From contig OW051473.1 in assembly GCA_932521025.1 (NCBI GenBank), positions 1,178,001 through 1,242,000 on the forward strand: DNA of 64,000 bases, read 5' to 3'. Positions within the stretch are counted from its first letter, which is position 1, and each line of letters starts with the position of its first letter. The notes below the pieces were generated by a model, which was given only the letters and a program-made list of their open reading frames with translations, was not told where the DNA came from and did no database searches. Positions 34,988 through 46,413 of the stretch are shown in pieces. The position numbers were made by a program, and so were the translations under genes. This stretch comes from Oscheius onirici (Eukaryota; Nematoda; Chromadorea; Rhabditida; Rhabditidae).

Positions 34988-36568
34988 TCACAGCTGCTTC
35001 CATTCAGATGCAGGTCTTTGTGCTGGCGGGAAAGCAAACAAGAACACCGAGGTAAGAAGATGAGCCACAAGGAAGGCGATACAATTCAGGAGGCTGAGGT
35101 AGAAGAGGAACCGCTTCTTCTTCGGATATCTACATTGCTTACGGGTTTTGTTTTCTTGCACACTTACTTTTCTTTAAACCGCTCCAGAGGTGAATTGATA
35201 AGTAATCCAATTAAACAAAAGAATATCTCGCAAATCAGCCATTTTCCTAAAATATTAATATCCGATCTATTCTTTTAAACATACCCAATAGAGGTAAATA
35301 GTCAGTCCTGGGCATTTCTTGTACAACGACGCTTAACATGAAAGTCAAACCAAGAAGTCCGGCAATTCCCAAATTTATCTGAAAATGCGTTTCAAAGCCC
35401 TTTTAAAATGAATCTAACCCTTTCTCCAATTTGCATGTTTATCGGAAGTAGAAGTGCAGCAAGACATACTGTCGTGATAATCATTGTAGGAAAAATTAGG
35501 AAATAGACATAAAAGTGAGGATTCCGACGAAGTTTGATAATAAATATAGTGAAGGAATAAAAGCGGCCTGGTGTTAACTCTTCGTCTTGCTCCTCTCCCG
35601 ACGGGTCGACTTCATATATTTCCCATTCGGCAGTACCCTATAAATGTTCACTGAGAATACAAACAGGACTGACAATTGCTCTTCTTGTGCTGTTGATCGC
35701 TTTGCCTCGAAGATCTGTTGCTGGTGTCAATCCTGCAAAAAATCCTAGCGAACATTCTTGGTAATCAAACGGGAAGTTGGCTGAAAATTAAAATTTGTCT
35801 TTTAAAAGGCTCGGTTAATTTCTATGAGGCTGTATTGTTTGAAGTTCGAATGGTTCACTTTGAAAAAGTGGGTAGCAAAATGTATACGGTAAGGAAAAAG
35901 TGACCTTCTATTGCATGTTTTTGCGGTATATCAAAGTTTCAATGGAAATTTTTTAAAGTACTAACCGACATCCAGCTCACACAAAGTGTCTACTTTCGCC
36001 TTCATCATGATGGTCACACTACCATCAGATCGAATCTAAAAACTTTCAATGTTTCGGCTGTTTTTACGAGTAAACCTCTGCCTCATTCGATGAAGTCTCC
36101 TTATCCATAAAGTTGATATCAACACTGTTGTGAGCTTCAATAGTCGGAATCCAAACAGAACTGGAGGGTAAAACAAGATACCAAGTTCCTAATTCTGTAG
36201 CATTAAAAGACAGACGATGGTCGTGCCAAGTCTGAAAAATATTTTAGGGCAATTTTATGGGCATTTGCCATATTAAGTTTAATTATGTAGCTGACGATCT
36301 GCTTGTTCTCTTCCTAAACCAAGTAGTTAAGGGTTATATCACATACACTTACCATTCCACAAAGAACAATATATGGAAGACTGAGGTATACTGTTGTGTT
36401 CTTTTGAAGATTGTCGTCCCATGGAGGTACATCTTTAGAATAATTCCCGCTGGTAATAAAATCGAGCAATTTTCGAGCTGGTCCAATGCCTGAGAACAGT
36501 TATGGTAGCCCGAATGACTTACTAACTACTAGTTGAACTGAACAAAGTGTTAAAGTGTGGAAAAGCAT
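34988..36568 (-). CDS. Cys-loop ligand-gated ion channel subunit, cation-type
   Basis: About eight exons give a signal peptide (MLFHTLTLCSVQLVVS), an extracellular domain with TWHDHRLSFNATELGTWYLV and SSVWIPTIEAHNSVD, and the Cys-loop C-ELDVANFPFDYQE-C with exactly 13 residues between the Cys. TM1 is FYVYFLIFPTMIITTVCLAA, TM2 is GERINLGIAGLLGLTFMLSV, TM3 is KWLICEIFFCLIGLLI, and TM4 is FLFYLSLLNCIAFLVAHLL near the C-terminus. The GER entrance to TM2, without a Pro-Ala insertion, resembles nicotinic cation channels rather than GABA/Glu-gated chloride channels. No vicinal Cys pair is seen in loop C, so it would be a non-alpha subunit. The TM3-TM4 loop is exceptionally short (about a dozen residues), which may limit regulation or assembly. 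It acts at the plasma membrane of neurons or muscle. Confidence 0.85.
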
Positions 36569-37227
36569 TTTGACCCTAACACCAAAAAGAAACAATGTTT
36601 GCTCACGTTTCCGTTGGCACATCCTTGTTTGTTTTTAATCTTTGAAGAGTGAACGTTTAAGAGGATAAGTTTTCTATTATCTGATTAAAGAAGATAACGA
36701 AAATTTTTGTTGATCATACTGTTGCTGTGTGAAAGAAGGTCGAAAGAGGACCTGAGCACTCTGTACATATATAAAACGTTTTAACGGACCATGGAGTAAA
36801 ACGAGAAAATACCGGACCGCCTGAGCTACCTGAAAAGCAAATGACTTTCTGAAAATATACAATTGGCTAAGAACACAAGCATTTTTTTTGTTTTCCAGAA
36901 ACACGTAGGTTACGCTACTACTGAGAGTTTTAGCAGGTTTGAGTCATACCGGCAATTGGAACTTGATTAAGGCAACATGGACGTGTTAGTATTAGGGAAA
37001 TTTACAAGGTACTGGAACACTCGAATCTACTATTATACGGTCTTTCCAATATCCATTCTATTAAATTTAGTGTGAACCGTCTCATACCTCACGACTGCAA
37101 TCATCGATTGACTCCTAATGACATTCACACTCGCCACTGTGCTCTCACACGGGTCGCCACTCGTCAGCACAGTCTCCTGTTTACATCTTTCACTCTGCTA
37201 CCCTCTTTATATATTCGTTTACAGGCA
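36569..37227. other. Divergent intergenic region
   Basis: 659 bp between divergent genes. The part from about 37080 resembles the 5' flank of the gene at 39011 (see finding). A short CCATTCTATTAAA block at about 37050 recurs at 52604 and 59440. No gene. Confidence 0.45.
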
Positions 37228-38423
37228 ATGAAGATCGCATTGCTTGCTATCTTTCTGCTTCCTTTCGTAAAGGCAAGATTGGAATTCGCCGCTGAGGATC
37301 CTCGTGAAGTCTGTTTCAGACTGAAAACACCTTCCGGCATACTCACTGCCCTTTGTACTTGGTCAGATGGAGTGCCGGCTGTCTCCAGACGTGACTCCTC
37401 TGTGTCGCTCTCTGGAACCTGAGTCATTAGAGAACTTTCGAAAACATCACGCGGCAAAACTCTACCGATATAAAGTCATGAGAACAAAAGGGGATCAATC
37501 AGTGACGTCTATTGCTATGCAAAAAAAAGGAAACGTTTGTTTAAACTCTTGAGCTACACGCCTTTAAAAATGTTACAACAGCTCACCTGCACTTGAAAGT
37601 TTCTTGAAACTGTAGAGGAGTGTCCATGCTTTCCTCGGCTGAGACAATGAATCACACCGATCAGTCCACTCTTTCAAACAATTTGGCCTGGCTCGAATAA
37701 CGGGGATTCACGGAAGAGTCACAGTTCGTGGGAAACATCTCATCTCTCGCTTAAAATAACAATCGATTTCATTCACGATCTCACGCGGTCCGCAAGATAG
37801 TTTTTCTATGCACATCTGTTTCTCTGCCGTTCTCTTTTCGGTTAATCAACAATCCTTACAAAGCTTGTCCTTGGCAATGAAACAGGAGTTGTTCTGGGCT
37901 TATGTTATTGTTCTCGTTTTGATTAAAAGGAAATTTTTTATGGGATACGAGGAGAAATATTGCACAAATCCGTGGAGCACTCCGGTAGGGCAGTTTCGCA
38001 AGTAGAATCAATAGTTTTTTTTTAGAAATTCTTCACACACAACGAAGGCTTGACGTGTTCCTCCGATATGAAGTTCCTCCGATACCCCTATCACGATCTC
38101 AAATAGCCCTTACTTCTTTGTCTTTATGTTTATACCGATCATTGCGTAAGTCTTGCCTAATAGTAAAAGAGCCTTTTCATTGTCAAAAAGTGGCTTCCGG
38201 CCAGCCAACAAGAAATCGATAAAGAGACAAAAATATATCTGATTTCAGTCACTGTATCTACGTGTGGGTGAACGGGATTGTGGAGGCCTATGTAGAGTAC
38301 CGCCGATTACAGCGTTTGATTGCCGGTCAGCATGTAAGACTACTTCAAAAGCTTTCTAAGCAAAACTTTCAGCTCGCGCTAAGGATTCTCATGGTTCTCG
38401 CTGAGCCTGCTCCCGCTGCCTAG
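37228..38423 (+). CDS. Putative small secreted/membrane protein, paralogue of the 39011 gene (model incomplete)
   Basis: Starts three bases behind a TTTACAG acceptor with a signal peptide (MKIALLAIFLLPFVKA) followed by a two-Cys stretch (REVCFRL...ALCTW). The direct frame stops near 37420. Terminal exons are readable: YFFVFMFIPIIA (ending 38145), HCIYVWVNGIVEAYVEYRRL (38249-38333) and LALRILMVLAEPAPAA (38373-38423, stop). They mirror the last exons of the gene at 39011-39977, including the phase-2 donor after the hydrophobic helix. I could not join the 5' and 3' parts, so this may be one gene with missed exons or a decayed duplicate. Confidence 0.35.
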
Positions 38424-39010
38424 CTCTCTAGACTGATGTCCTGTTATTGTCCAATTAAACTGTTTCCGACTATCTGTTTTTTTCCGGCAGTTTTCGACCA
38501 TTGAATCCAGTTGAACCAGTATCAAATTCTTGACATTCAGCTAGAACCAGTAGGGCAGCAGGCGAGCCTGGCCTAGGCTAGCAGGCTACTGCGCAGCCAT
38601 CGTGGAGCGTCGCATCTTGGAAGCCTCGTCACGCAAGCATCGCGGGTTTCATCCAGTTCCAATGTTTTTCAATTTTCCCGCATCGAGGCTACACAGAGAC
38701 AGACAGGCAGAGACGGTTCAACTTTAAAAGAATAGATACCGAGTAAAATATATGAGCTTTTTTCAGTTTAGATCTCAGCTCCCGCCCAATCCCTTGGTTT
38801 TTCCAAACAGTGTCATTTATCACGCGACGAGAGCTAAACGGTGATTCACGAATGATACACCTCTCATCACTCTTCTCCCAAACAATCGATTCATTCCTAA
38901 TAACATTGACGATCCCACGCGGTTTGCTGGCAGCCATCACAGTTTCCTATTTACATCACTGCCTTCTCTTCTCCTTTTTCAGCTATTTTCATCTAAATTC
39001 ATCTTCAGCA
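38424..39010. other. Intergenic region between paralogues
   Basis: 587 bp; a G+C-richer block (about 38570-38700) contains AGGCTAGCAGGCTACTGCGC and resembles in composition 52680-52810. The last 130 bp match the 5' flank of the previous gene. No gene. Confidence 0.4.
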
Positions 39011-39977
39011 ATGGAAAACATTATAATTGGGGCATTTTTTGTTCTTCTTGCTGTTTTGAAGAGACATATCCTTGGTCATCAGGGGACAGTTCTGTCCCAA
39101 CCCCATGAGCTTCCAGGTAACACAGTTTTCCGAAAAGTTTCAAAAATATTTCAGCATTTTCTCAGAAGATACAACCCTAACCTTCTCACCTGCGCCGCTG
39201 ATGCGGTTCAGGCCCCGGCTGATGTTTTGCACAAGTACTTCGTCTTCTTTGCCATCGTCGCATCTCTCATCGCGTAAGTCTTCCAGAATATTGGAAAAGA
39301 TTTCCCATCCAACATGACCTTTGACAAAACCTATCTTCGCTCAACTAACTCTTTACCACTCCAAGTTCAAAAGTGACTCTAATCCTAACAATTTCTTTCT
39401 TGTTCCGAGGAATCTCGTGGCCATGGACAAACAAACAAACATCCAAACAGAGTCCACCACAGACACCATTGCGCTTTAGACAGTTTTAGATAATAATTCG
39501 TGCCAATGTTTTTCGTAGAAAACAGATTGACCGAACAATTAAAAGGTCACTGACATTATAAATTCCCGTCACGGGTCTCGTCACGATCTTCTTATTTTGC
39601 ATTTTTGGCGTTTTAGATTTATTGTTTGGGTTCTTTTAGATTTATTTTTCGGGTCAATCGACTCGGCATCGAAAGGTACACCTATAATAAGTGGTGGAAG
39701 TAAAAATTGGAAGATCGTGAGTCACAATTCGTGACGAGACCCGCTGCTTACATGGGATTTAATAATGTCAGTGTTCCTTTAACACAATAAACATTTAGAA
39801 AAATGAATCCGGTTTTCAGAGCCTTTGCCAACATCCTTCACAAGACTATGCACGTCGACAGTCCTCAGATGCGCAGCCTGGAACTTTCTCATCGTGTAAG
39901 CACGTGTTAAATGCAGAAATCAAACCTTTCAGAATGCTCAAGTTCAAGTTCCTGCTAAGCCTTCCTCCACCATCTAG
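39011..39977 (+). CDS. Small membrane protein of unknown function (127 aa)
   Basis: Three exons (39011-39273, 39820-39895, 39933-39977) join in frame. The start is two bases behind an ATCTTCAG acceptor. The N-terminal helix (NIIIGAFFVLLAVLKR) is a signal peptide or anchor. A basic stretch (HFLRRYNPNLLTCAADAVQ) precedes a second hydrophobic helix (YFVFFAIVASLIAAFANIL), and a short polar tail ends PAKPSSTI. Intron 1 (546 bp) carries copy 2 of the dispersed repeat and a separate inverted repeat, so this intron has been a landing site. It is paralogous to the gene at 37228. Function is unknown. Confidence 0.5.
39297..39470 (+). repeat. Dispersed repeat, copy 2 (in an intron)
   Basis: TCTTTACCACTCCAAGTT and CCAAACAGAGTCCACCACAG align with 7240-7375 and with the inverted copy at 46688-46864. 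This copy has an extra internal block (TCTTGTTCCGAGGAATCTCG) also present in the 46688 copy, so the 7240 copy carries a deletion. Confidence 0.65.
39571..39743. repeat. Short inverted-repeat element in intron 1
   Basis: ACGGGTCTCGTCACGATCTT (39572-39590) is mirrored by AAGATCGTGA (39711) and GTGACGAGACCCG (39731-39743), with a 13-nt interruption in the right arm. A MITE-like foldback, about 170 bp. Confidence 0.6.
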
Positions 39978-40601
39978 TGTTCCAGAAAAAGGAGTGCTTG
40001 TGTTGTTCTCTTAATAAAATGTGTCAGTACGTCTATTTCTTTCTACTCGGCTTTTGGAGTGTCCTCACGGCATTCGTGTTACCTTCTCGGTTACTCGGAC
40101 AACCAATTGTAGTGAACCAGGCTTGTTATTTAGAATTTACTTTTCGCTTTATTCCGTTGACCGGATAATAACCCAAGATTAGTTTAAGAGTTTTATGTTC
40201 GAATGTCCTGGAAAAAAGTAGCATTACAATGGTAATCAAACATTTTCCGCCTATGCATTAACTCAACTTTAGACAAGTAACCTTTTCGAATTAGAATCTT
40301 CTGTGGGTTGTCAGTGAACGTAGACAGTTTCCGAAGAGATATGGTCAAATAAGCCATTCAACGAGGTATAATTGTATAAATTATACAGTCTCACGCGTTT
40401 GTGCTGCTAACAGCCAAGCGTCTTTTTAAAATTTCCTGCTGTTCTTTTTCCTTTCCCTTCTGCACACATTTTTGTTGAAAAGCACACAAAATGGTTTGTC
40501 CGATGAAAGAACGAAACCTCATATCCAATCCATTGTTACCTCAAAACTAACGGATTCTTATGGGCAACACAAAATTTTCAGCTGAATCATCTCTGAAATT
40601 G
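39978..40601. other. Intergenic region
   Basis: 624 bp. A 49-codon frame at 40019 (MCQYVYFFLLGFWSVLTAF...) has a signal-like start but no other support. The short palindrome TATAATTGTATAAATTATA lies near 40367-40385. Confidence 0.4.
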
Positions 40602-41617
40602 ATGGCAACGGTCCATGATCCAGAAAATGATGATGTTTTCACCGAAACTCAGGTCAGTTTACCACAAAAAGTATGATGGAAAGGAGAAAACGTGTCTTTT
40701 TCGCCCTTTCTTTCCGGTCACAATGCAAATGGCAGCATCCGGGTTAATTGTCATGTGAAGAACCAACCCCCATTTAATTACTAGTAGGAGTAAAAATAGC
40801 TGATGCTTAGCGAAGAAGTAACTATACAAGAATATTGTTCAAAAAATTTTTCAGGGTGAAATCAAGGCTACTCCCAACAAGGGAGGATACCAGAACTATT
40901 GGCCTGTAAGAAAAACTAAGGTAATGAAAGTAAAGCAAATATATAATTACTTTCAGATGTCCGACTTGAAGAAGAGAAAATATGCTGTAGCTGAAGAAGA
41001 GGAAGAAAGCAGCGAAGAAAGTAGCAGCGAAGACGAGGCAAAAATTGAAGAACGGACTGTGAAAAGGTCAAAGGTACGTTTTCCTTCTAAATTTTATTGA
41101 ATTTCATGCTTTCTTATTTATGTGTTGGGCTTAGGAAGATCCAAAGTACCACCCGTGGACTCTTGATGATACGCCAGAGTATCTTCTTGGACAAATTGAC
41201 AACATAAGGGTAAGATTTGCGCTTTTTCTGATAAAACTCCATTGCAGGAGTATGCTAATCGCTGGTGCAATGATATGGAGAGTGCCGTAGCCCTTTTTAA
41301 AAATGGCAGGGCCGGCGAGAAAAAGGTATGATTCAAGTCCTAGTTGACGGTTCGAAACTGTTTAGTACCGAGGCAGACTTTACGCTCTCCAGGCGGAGAG
41401 AAACAAGCTGGCCAGCATACCCGAGGCTGAGATGACCGAAAAGGAGAGAAAAATCAGAAAGGAGGAAATTCGAAGAAAGTGGAATAAGACTCAGGAGAAA
41501 CTAGAGGTGGCCGAAAAAGACAGCGACACCGGAATAGAAGAACTCAATCAGCCTCACTGGATTAATCTTCGGAAGGAGTTTGAAAAAGCACAAGCCGTTT
41601 TGTATGATCTTTCCTAA
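40602..41617 (+). CDS. Acidic/basic nuclear-type protein of unknown function (207 aa)
   Basis: Six exons (40602-40652, 40855-40905, 40957-41073, 41135-41209, 41248-41325, 41366-41617) are all separated by phase-0 introns. Order: short N-terminus (MATVHDPENDDVFTETQ), NKGGYQNYWP, an acidic serine patch (EEEEESSEESSSEDEAK) next to KRSK, then PKYHPWTLDDTPEYLLGQID, and a long charged helix likely to be coiled-coil (EMTEKERKIRKEEIRRKW). The acidic-Ser plus Lys/Arg composition suggests a nuclear, chromatin- or RNA-associated protein, but no domain is recognised. Regular phase-0 exons make the model reliable even though the function is not. Confidence 0.75.
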
Positions 41618-42319
41618 GAAGTAGGCCTTCATGAGTAACATACTTGTTACCCGAGAAAACTGTTAATCTACGTTTATAGCCCCTAAATGTTTCAGAGATT
41701 GCTTCTTCAACGTCGTGTTATCTCAGATTCACCTATTTTATATGTCGTGTCCAATAAAAGAGTTTTTTACGGCTTACTCATCTAGAACGAGTGGTGGAAC
41801 ACCAAAAATGGTGGAAAAATGACGTAAATAGATTGAATATTCATGTTTGGCCGAAAAAAACATCTTTATCGCTTATTTTCCACCAATTTTCACGATCCGC
41901 CACTCATTTTCATGTTCCACCACTCACACGAAAACGCGAAAATCAATATTTGAGGTTTGAAAGCGTGCCCTTCCCAGATTTTTCATAACTGGTTAAAATG
42001 GAACTGTCCCTTTAACAGACTAATGACCGGTCTCCTCGGTCTAGCTAGAGTTACAAGAACGGCTGAATCAAAATTACGGGGTTGCGGAAGAGTTATGTGG
42101 CCTAGGGATCAATTTGGCTTGATTAAAATGGAAGACACCTCAACGAGGGAACCCAGGGTCATTTGGTCATTTGTTGGTCATTTGTTTTCAATAGAACTAA
42201 AACTTAAGACTGGCTTAGTCAAAAACTCGTCTAGAACATCACGGCATACTCATTGTTTACTGAAATGAAAAAAACAATGGTAAATTGATTACGTTCATCA
42301 ATGTTCCGCCGACGTCCAA
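41618..42319. other. Convergent intergenic region
   Basis: 702 bp between convergent genes. AATAAA lies near 41753. It holds the inverted repeat at 41789-41925. Nothing else is supported. Confidence 0.5.
41789..41925. repeat. Inverted-repeat element
   Basis: GAGTGGTGGAAC (41789-41800) and GTTCCACCACTC (41914-41925) are exact inverses. An inner pair (GGTGGAAAAA near 41810 and TTTTCCACCA near 41875) also pairs, with an interruption in the right arm. The total is about 137 bp and resembles a small MITE. Confidence 0.6.
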
Positions 42320-42759
42320 TTATTCGCTGTGACGAGGCTGGTAGGAGTCTTTTTCGCGGAGAAGAAACTTAGCCAGGAACTCAATCGGATTCTCGGGACG
42401 TTCCTTTGCCAGAGCTCCCAACCCCTAAAAGCTTTCATAGAAGGAAAAGACATGCTAAATCAAACCTGCAATAGAATCGGTATGACTGTAGCGTCCAAGT
42501 AAGCACGAGTAGGAAGAGCATTGAGACCGGTAGGGGTACCGCCTTGGGCAGTCGCCGGGGTTGGTGCTTGAGCCGGAGCAGCAGGAGGCGGAACTGCGGC
42601 AGTAGCTGTAGCAGGAGCGGAAGGCGGAGTTGGTTCTGCAGTAGCAGGAGCAGGAGTGGCTTCTCTATTCTCTTCTTCCTCTTCCTGGACATGACCATTC
42701 TCAACAGGAGCTTCTGGAGCAGCCTCGGTCTGTTCCATGGGTTGTTGCTCGTCAGCCAT
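42320..42759 (-). CDS. dpy-30: DPY-30 homologue, COMPASS/dosage compensation subunit (132 aa)
   Basis: Exons 42759-42466 and 42424-42320 are joined across a 41-nt intron. The C-terminal half is the conserved DPY-30 helical dimerisation motif: RAYLDATVIPILLQ, GLGALAKERPENPIEFLAKF and LLREKD. DPY-30 is a core subunit of the SET1/MLL H3K4 methyltransferase complex and, in C. elegans, of dosage-compensation recruitment; it acts in the nucleus as a dimer docking onto ASH2. The N-terminus is a low-complexity Glu then Ala/Pro-rich region (VQEEEEENREATPAPATAEP), typical in being variable between species. Length is close to the C. elegans protein. The start is the ATG opening MADEQQPMEQ. Confidence 0.95.
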
Positions 42760-44594
42760 TATTCTAAACTTTCTTGGGTTATTGCCAATTTCAAAAAGCT
42801 GTATTGAGAATATAAAGCGATTTTCTACAGGATGATAAAATTTTTGGACTTTGAAAGCAAGAATGTTTGTAGAAAAGTTAACATTGGGCATTACCAAACA
42901 AGTAAACCGTTTCAGCGAGAATTAACCTAGATTTTGCAGCGATAATGAAGCTCAAATATTTTAAATCAAAAAGTGTCATATATACTGTTCGAAGGAAATA
43001 TTTTTTTGAGATTGGAACAAAAAGAAACGAGATGGATTGTATGAAGGGGTATGGCGAGAGGTATTATTCAAATGAGCTGGCCCGACGCCAACATAGCGAC
43101 CATAATGTGCCGGACGCAAACTTGCGTACCATTTTGGCATACACGTATGTACAATGCATATAACACGGTGAAAAAACTCTACAAAATATCGACGGAAGTA
43201 CAGGGATCGTGAAGAAAAGTAAGAAAACCCCTTTAACAAAAAGAGACGAAACTCTGTTAAGTCGACGAAACTCTGAACGATGCGTTTCTAAGGTTCACAA
43301 CTATTAAAGCGTTACTGAGCAGTAATTTGTTATTTTATGAATACTGTCATTTTTCAAATTGGCATCGGATTTGACGTCACTAACAAAGAAAAAAAGAATC
43401 TGGTAAACAGATAGTTCATATTTTTTTCTTACGTCATCACAAATACATGAGATCTAAACATTCGTCCCGAAAAGCAGATGTCAGGAAATAAATAAAATGC
43501 GTCAATGGAGATGGAGATGTTTAGCCTCTAGTCTCTAAGATTCCAAGACGGTGGCTCGATTGAGGGAAAGAGACGGCAGAGCCTAAGAGAAGAAAGACCT
43601 TACAGGATCATAAGTTTATTGCTCTCTTACATTGATTTGTATTGAATGTGGGGACACCAAGAAGGGTGGACCCTTGACTTAGGAGTGAGGTCCTAGATAA
43701 CACTCTCACACACAGAGACTCACACTCACCCACAAGAGAGGCGTAGCAGTATCCTAATCTAAAAGTCCATGGAGCAATGCGAGGCGATCACAACAGAGCG
43801 CATAATTGTAGCCTTCCTCCTGAACAGATTAAGCGTGCGTCAAAGCCTCAAAGTAGACTTTCATGAAATAGCTAATAATTATAGACCAGAAAGAGCACAA
43901 AAATAACGTCGGCGGGCCGGGACTCTTTCTTAACAGTTTTTGAAATTATTCGTCCACAGTGAACCGAATCTCCCTCAAAAGGTTGTGAGTGATCTTTTCT
44001 TAATAACTTTTGAAAACAAGCAGTTAAATAGGCTTTTCAAAAAAAAATTGATGCCAAGACAATGGGCCTTAAGGCTTGCATAGTCCGATCTACTGGCAAT
44101 ATTGTTTGAAAACTGACCACGGACTCGACCAAGAACTTGGCAAGACAATGGGCCCAGACAATAACTGGTTCTTTAAGAACTTCTGATTGACAAATATTTC
44201 AAGTCTGGCCAATGTACAGCGTTGCCAATCTGGAGATTTATGGCAGAGCGTGCTTCAGCTGCTTCAGGCCATACCCTTAAAGTTTTCGTCTAACAGTAGA
44301 AAACACTGTAGGGCCACTCCCGACCAGCCGAAAGCATATCATGGTCTGGATACAGTCCTGAAATAGAATTAAAATGAGCTCATGAGCCTCAAAAGTGAAG
44401 CCTTGACGAGGTTTTCTAAGTTTCAGCTGCATGTGCTATAGCAATGTTTTCTGAATAAGTTTCCTGAATAAGCATACTTCTGTGCTTTATTGAGCCATTT
44501 TTAAATCAGACAGTTTTCGGCCGCGCTCTACAGACTTGAATACTGATTAGATTTCTTGAAATGGTTTTGTCCCAATTCGTTTTAGCCATCCCAA
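42760..44594. other. Gene-free 1.8-kb stretch
   Basis: No frame above 90 codons and no splice-supported coding. It is unusually rich in repeated GAGA/CACA-like runs at 43700-43740. At about 44157-44280 it contains a fragment encoding ELLIDKYFKSGQCTA that matches 58378-58440. Confidence 0.5.
44157..44280 (+). repeat. Fragment of a duplicated gene, copy A
   Basis: AACTTCTGATTGACAAATAT and TGGAGATTTATG with intervening sequence match 58378-58440. Both translate to LLIDKYF-SGQ-TA-WRFM in the same frame, so they derive from a coding exon. No full-length source is in the window. Confidence 0.6.
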
Positions 44595-45991
44595 ATGGAT
44601 GGTTCGGAAACTCAATTCTTTCTACCTGAACTTTTTAATGGCAATTCTTTCGTAGATGGAGTGTGGAGTACTCTTCCCTGTGTTGATAGCGTATACACCG
44701 AAACGGATAAACGACTGGTGAAAATGATAAATTTTGTAAGTTTTCAGTCTCAGTTTGTACAAAATTTGAGAAATTGGAGATATCTCCCAGCATTATAGAG
44801 CACTCGCCTCATAACAGCGACTGTTCTGGTTTTTCCGGATCTGTATCGCCTTCAACCGGAAGACGCGATGACTCTGAGATAATGAAAATACCTCTCAAAA
44901 AGTGATTCCTTTTCACTACTGAATGTCTTATAGGAATACAAACTTGGCCGATCATCAGTTACTGGATGATTTCATTCCCCTTAGACCGCGCGTTAATGGC
45001 ACCACTTCAAATGAAGAATTTGATCTTCAAAGTTGGTACACGCCTGTCTCGGTAAGCGTTCTATAAATATCATCGCGAAAGGGTCCCCCCTAGGATTAAA
45101 ATACAAACATTAAGTGTGGGTTGTGTTGACACTTAAAAAGGTTTAGAGAACTGATTGAGCCTCTCATGTCTCGTACTCCTGACACTAGAAACAGAAGAAT
45201 TTTCATTTTTCTTTATTTTTAGACAATTATTTAAGTTTCTCAAACCAACCCAATGGCCGGGCCGAGCTTAGGCCTGGATTTTCCGGCCAAGAGAAAACTT
45301 TTTTTTTGATACTTCTTACGTGAAAAAAGGATTACTTCACCTTGTTATTATTGTCTTATTTGATGCTAAACAAAAACTTAAAATTCATTATACTAGCTAA
45401 ATTGTTAATTCGTTCCCTTGCCATGGCTAAGTCCCATGAACATGTTCAGTACCGTTCTGCTCGCTCACATCTTTTCACATAGCGCATATATTTCAAACTT
45501 TAGGACAATCGAAGCATTCATGAAATTCCCAAAGCTTACCAAAAACCACCGATGTCGTCTTTCCTGACTAATCTGAACGTTGGGACAAGTGTTTGTCCAG
45601 TGGAGATTGATTCATTAGAGTCAACAGAGGGGAAAGAATCAGGAAAGAAATAAAAGAATCTATCCGTTCCTAAGACCGGAGAATTTGTCAACTACTTGGC
45701 TAGCTATCGGCCGTTCGGAACACAGAGAGGCAAACAGTCAGTGCTAGAAACCTGCTATTTCAAGACCCGCGGTATGTTTTTGGCGGCAATCAAAGCCATT
45801 CCGAATATTTCAGAGCAGCAAAAAGTTCTCTACAAAGCTTTTGAGTCTAGCCATGGACCTTCAACGGCAGACATGATATCATTGGCTGACAAATCTGGCC
45901 TGTCAAGAAAACAGGTCTGTGCGTGGTTTTGGGTAAGTGTGCTGAACTCACTGTGCTACGCGTTTAGTATAAGAACAACAACTGCAAATAA
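44595..45991 (+). CDS. Highly divergent homeobox protein
   Basis: The N-terminal exon MDGSETQFFLPELFNGNSF is followed by Ser/Pro-rich exons (SPHNSDCSGFSGSVSPSTG; LADHQLLDDFIPLRPRVNG; IHEIPKAYQKPPMSSF) and a C-terminal homeodomain: TREQQKVLYKAFESSHGPS, then ADMISLADKSGLSRKQVCAW, then FWYKNNNCK and the stop at 45989-45991. The helix-turn-helix spacing fits a homeodomain, but helix 3 reads WFWYKNN, so the nearly invariant Asn51 is Tyr. The protein ends directly after helix 3. An in-frame TAA near 45651 lies between two coding blocks; a 72-nt intron with a weak AATAAAAG acceptor would remove it, otherwise the gene is disrupted. The first exon junction is also ambiguous. Confidence 0.6.
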
Positions 45992-46091
45992 CATGAAAAT
46001 GATGCCAGGGAACTTTTTGGAAAAAGTGTTGGAAAAACATTGATTTATACTTCAACTTCCGCATCCTTTACTTTGTTAAAATTTTATTTTC

Positions 46092-46413
46092 AAGGCATAT
46101 TCACTGGCTCATGTTTTACACAATTATCTTTTCGCTTGTTTCATGATATAAAGGGTTGTTTGAGGTTGTATAACAATTATGTTAATGAGGCAGTGACAAT
46201 TTGCGAATATGTCTCGCCGATTCGTCAATGGGCGAAATCTTGCCTCTGGCCGTGGTCTTCTGTTCCACCATAGGATTATCAGTCTTTATTGTCATTCTAG
46301 CTGTGTTTGCTTGCTGTATCGTTAGAAAAACGTACGTCGTTCAACATACGCATAAAAACGTTTTAAGGAGAAAAAACACGACGGTTAATGTTCTTCCACC
46401 AACACTCTTTTGA
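46092..46413 (+). CDS. Possible third member of the Cys-rich membrane-protein family (weak)
   Basis: Behind TTTTCAAG one frame encodes SCFTQLSFRLFHDIKGCLRL ... ICEYVSPIRQ ... SCLWPW. The adjacent frame then gives a transmembrane helix (GLSVFIVILAVFACCIV) and a basic tail ending at 46413. Cys spacing and the Trp just before the helix recall the genes at 11875 and 47726. I could not find a normal intron to bridge the frames (only a 19-nt GT..AG), so it may be broken. Confidence 0.25.

Noticed and set aside
42760-44594. LTR retrotransposon in the gene-free stretch
   Set aside because: No direct terminal repeats, primer-binding site or pol-like frames could be seen.
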